From Candidatus Anaerobutyricum stercoripullorum (lineage in GTDB: Bacteria; Bacillota; Clostridia; Lachnospirales; Lachnospiraceae), in assembly GCA_019114885.1 (NCBI GenBank), contig DXEQ01000091.1, forward strand, positions 1-6,800: a DNA stretch of 6,800 nt. Direction: 5' to 3'. The notes beneath the pieces were generated by a model. The model was given only the letters and a program-made list of their open reading frames with translations, searched no databases and was not told where the DNA came from. Of this stretch, positions 5,548-6,800 are shown piece after piece; within the stretch, counting starts at the first letter, position 1; each line of letters starts with the position of its first letter. Made by a program: the position numbers and the translations under genes.

Positions 5548-6420
5548 ATGAACGAGAAACTGGAATTGATCCTTCGAGAGAAGTATGCAGATCTGAGAAA
5601 GTCGGAAAAACGTGCGGCGGATTATCTGCTGCAGTATGAGGGGGACGGCAGAACACTGACGCTGGAACAGTTTGCCGCCGGGGCCAATGTCAGTCAGCCC
5701 ACAGTACTTCGTTTCCTTCGGGCGCTGGGCTACAAAGGTTTTAAAGATTTCCGGTATGTGCTGGCGCAGAAAGAGCCGGAGGAGAAGGAAAACGGGTATT
5801 TTCTTTACGGTTCCACTGTCATGGAGGGAGATACCATATCGGAGCTGCCGGCAAAGCTCATCGGCACTTCCATCGGTCAGCTAAAAGACACCTTGAAGAA
5901 TCTGTCGGCGGCGGAACTGGAAAAGGCAGTGACGGCAATCACAAAAGCCAGAAAGATCGCGGTGTATTATGTGGAGAACTCGGCCTGCACGGCCAGTGAT
6001 CTGGTCACAAAGCTGGCGTATCTGGGTATCAACTGCTGCTCCTATTCTGACTATTACCTTCAGAATGTCAGCGCCGCCAGCATGGAAAAGGGAGATCTGG
6101 CCATCGGCATCTCTTATTCCGGGTGCTCCATCAGTACCGTGGACGCCATGCGGATCGCGAAAAAGGCCGGGGCAAAGACCATTGCCATCACCAACTTTGA
6201 GAATACTTTGCTGGAGAAATACGCGGATATCGTTCTTGTGACCAGCAACCAGCATTTTCTGTATGGCGACGCCATCTTTTCCCGGGTGTCCCAACTGGCG
6301 GTGGTGGATATGATCTATACGGGCGTCCTGCTCAGCGATTATGACAGGTACACAAAGATACTGGACCGGAGCAGCAAGATTATCAGCAAGCAGGCGTATC
6401 CATCACAGGATGATGACTGA
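5548..6420 (+). CDS. RpiR/MurR-family transcriptional regulator (HTH-SIS)
   Basis: A 290-residue protein of normal family length. The N-terminal RpiR-type helix-turn-helix domain spans about residues 1-77, with the recognition region LTLEQFAAGANVSQPTVLRFLRALG (37-61) followed by the family's YKGFKDFR. A SIS (sugar isomerase) domain covers about 130-260, with the phosphosugar-binding loop ISYSGCSISTVDA (188-200). Such regulators are usually repressors that sense a phosphosugar or related metabolite. AGGAGG lies 5 nt before the ATG. The gene follows a terminator and is flanked on both sides by TGTAG-N5-CTACA palindromes, pointing to autoregulation and control of the ABC-transporter gene downstream. 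A link to the polyol cluster is less likely, since no copy of the motif was seen there. Confidence 0.92.
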   Translation: MNEKLELILREKYADLRKSEKRAADYLLQYEGDGRTLTLEQFAAGANVSQPTVLRFLRALGYKGFKDFRYVLAQKEPEEKENGYFLYGSTVMEGDTISELPAKLIGTSIGQLKDTLKNLSAAELEKAVTAITKARKIAVYYVENSACTASDLVTKLAYLGINCCSYSDYYLQNVSAASMEKGDLAIGISYSGCSISTVDAMRIAKKAGAKTIAITNFENTLLEKYADIVLVTSNQHFLYGDAIFSRVSQLAVVDMIYTGVLLSDYDRYTKILDRSSKIISKQAYPSQDDD

Positions 6421-6441
6421 TGACGCCGACGGAGAGGATTG

Positions 6442-6463
6442 CTTTTTCTTAAGAAAGAAAAAG
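6442..6463 (+). other. A/T-rich hairpin downstream of the RpiR-type gene
   Basis: CTTTTTCTT (6442-6450) pairs perfectly with AAGAAAAAG (6455-6463) over a 4-nt loop, 21 nt after the stop codon. The stem is nearly all A-T and no continuous T-run follows, so it is at best a weak terminator or a 3'-end stabiliser. Confidence 0.3.
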
Positions 6464-6502
6464 GTTTCTGAGTATTTTGTACAAAAATTACACATTTCTT
6501 CA

Positions 6503-6508
6503 TATAAA
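6503..6508 (+). promoter_or_regulatory. Candidate -10 box for the ABC-transporter unit
   Basis: TATAAA (five of six consensus bases) lies 3 bp before the TGTAG-N5-CTACA operator core, so transcription would start inside the operator. The -35 region is poor; TGTACA at 6478-6483 is the nearest match, at a long 19-bp spacing. Another possible -10, TATCAT, lies at 6593-6598 but also lacks a good -35. Confidence 0.3.
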
Positions 6509-6532
6509 ATCTGTAGAATTTCTACAGATTTT
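6506..6532 (+). promoter_or_regulatory. 27-nt palindrome: operator core and possible terminator
   Basis: AAAATCTGTAGAA (6506-6518) and TTCTACAGATTTT (6520-6532) are perfect 13-bp arms around a single T. The core TGTAG-AATTT-CTACA (6512-6526, allowing one base either way) matches the site upstream of the RpiR-type gene. A T-rich tail (TTTTGCTTTTCTTTT) follows on the + strand, so the RNA hairpin could also end the rpiR transcript. The site may act both as operator and as terminator. Confidence 0.65.
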
Positions 6533-6617
6533 TTGCTTTTCTTTTACAAAACTTTTTCCGAAAAATGATAGAAAGACATTTTGTTCCCGTGTTATCATGC
6601 GGTTGTTTCGCGGAGCA

Positions 6618-6665
6618 GACCCGGCAGGCGGACAGTCTGCCTATGAAAAGAGAGCAGGCCGGGTC
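6618..6665 (+). promoter_or_regulatory. Structured leader upstream of the ABC ATPase gene
   Basis: GACCCGGC (6618-6625) pairs perfectly with GCCGGGTC (6658-6665). Directly inside it, 6626-6632 pairs with 6636-6642 (seven pairs, one G-U) over a CAG loop, with an unpaired A/G-rich stretch at 6643-6657. The G/C-rich element stands out from its A/T-rich surroundings and ends 37 nt before the ATG. It does not match a riboswitch I recognise. Confidence 0.5.
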
Positions 6666-6702
6666 AGACAGGGAGTTTGGATGATGAAAAAAGGAGAAAG
6701 TT

Positions 6703-6800
6703 ATGCTTGAAATCAAAAATCTGAAAAAGTCATACGACGGAGTTACCATTTTACATGATATCAATCTGAATATTGAAGACGGAGAGATCGTTTCTATCCT
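6703..6800 (+). CDS. ABC-transporter ATP-binding protein (partial, 5' end)
   Basis: Only the first 32 complete codons lie in the window, and the gene runs off the right edge. The N-terminus MLEIKNLKKSYDG-, followed by ILHDINLNI-DGEIVSIL, is the canonical start of an importer-type ABC ATPase: first beta strands, then the A-loop tyrosine at residue 11. The Walker A motif is expected just beyond the window. AAGGAG (6691-6696) lies 6 nt before the ATG. The substrate class cannot be settled; amino-acid, polyamine, iron and related importers all start this way. Its position behind an RpiR-type gene and the shared operator motif suggests that the regulator controls it. Confidence 0.85.
   Translation, partial: MLEIKNLKKSYDGVTILHDINLNIEDGEIVSI

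Noticed and set aside
6643..6684. A 13-codon frame (MKREQAG...) as a possible leader peptide
   Set aside because: There is no Shine-Dalgarno sequence before its ATG, no run of regulatory codons, and it overlaps the hairpin arm.
6477..6710. Small + strand frame across the rpiR-ABC gap
   Set aside because: It runs through the palindrome and hairpins, has biased composition, no good ribosome binding site, and ends inside the ABC gene.

Overview
The window looks like a piece of a low-to-mid-GC Bacillota chromosome, most likely a gut Lachnospiraceae/Clostridium-type organism. This rests on the strong AGGAGG-type ribosome binding sites, the A/T-rich intergenic DNA between roughly 50% GC genes, a full-consensus sigma-A promoter, and the gene families present. 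The species is not identifiable by eye. All genes read on the + strand.

Positions 1-5410 hold one carbohydrate/polyol-phosphate cluster: a SorC-family sugar-sensing regulator (98-1087), an AraM/EgsA-type sn-glycerol-1-phosphate dehydrogenase-like enzyme (1080-2258), an AraL/NagD-type HAD phosphatase (2356-3150), an RpiB/LacAB-type sugar-phosphate isomerase (3248-3685) and an FGGY pentulose/polyol kinase (3801-5351). A strong intrinsic terminator closes it (5364-5410). A perfect-consensus promoter (TTGACA, 17 bp, TATAAT) starts the cluster. A second, weaker promoter with an inverted repeat in its spacer lies before the isomerase gene. The set resembles the Bacillus subtilis ara operon module (AraB kinase, AraL phosphatase, AraM dehydrogenase), but with an RpiB-type isomerase instead of AraA/AraD and a SorC regulator instead of AraR. 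A plausible reading is catabolism of a C4-C5 polyol or ketose: the kinase phosphorylates it, the dehydrogenase interconverts polyol- and ketose-phosphate, the isomerase makes the aldose-phosphate, and the phosphatase removes off-path phosphates. The substrate is not visible from the sequence, and no transporter of this cluster lies inside the window.

Positions 5411-6800 begin a second unit: an RpiR/MurR-family HTH-SIS repressor (5548-6420), then the 5' end of an ABC-transporter ATPase (6703 onward, cut by the window edge). A TGTAG-N5-CTACA palindrome occurs upstream of the rpiR-type gene (one perfect copy and one degenerate copy) and again between it and the ABC gene, where it is the core of a 27-nt palindrome. 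This suggests that the regulator controls both itself and the transporter.

Non-coding structure is unusually abundant. Five of the six gene junctions carry a hairpin without an adjacent U-tract, ending 24-37 nt before the next start codon. The exception is the overlapping first junction. I see no RNA genes, CRISPR arrays, insertion sequences or broken genes.
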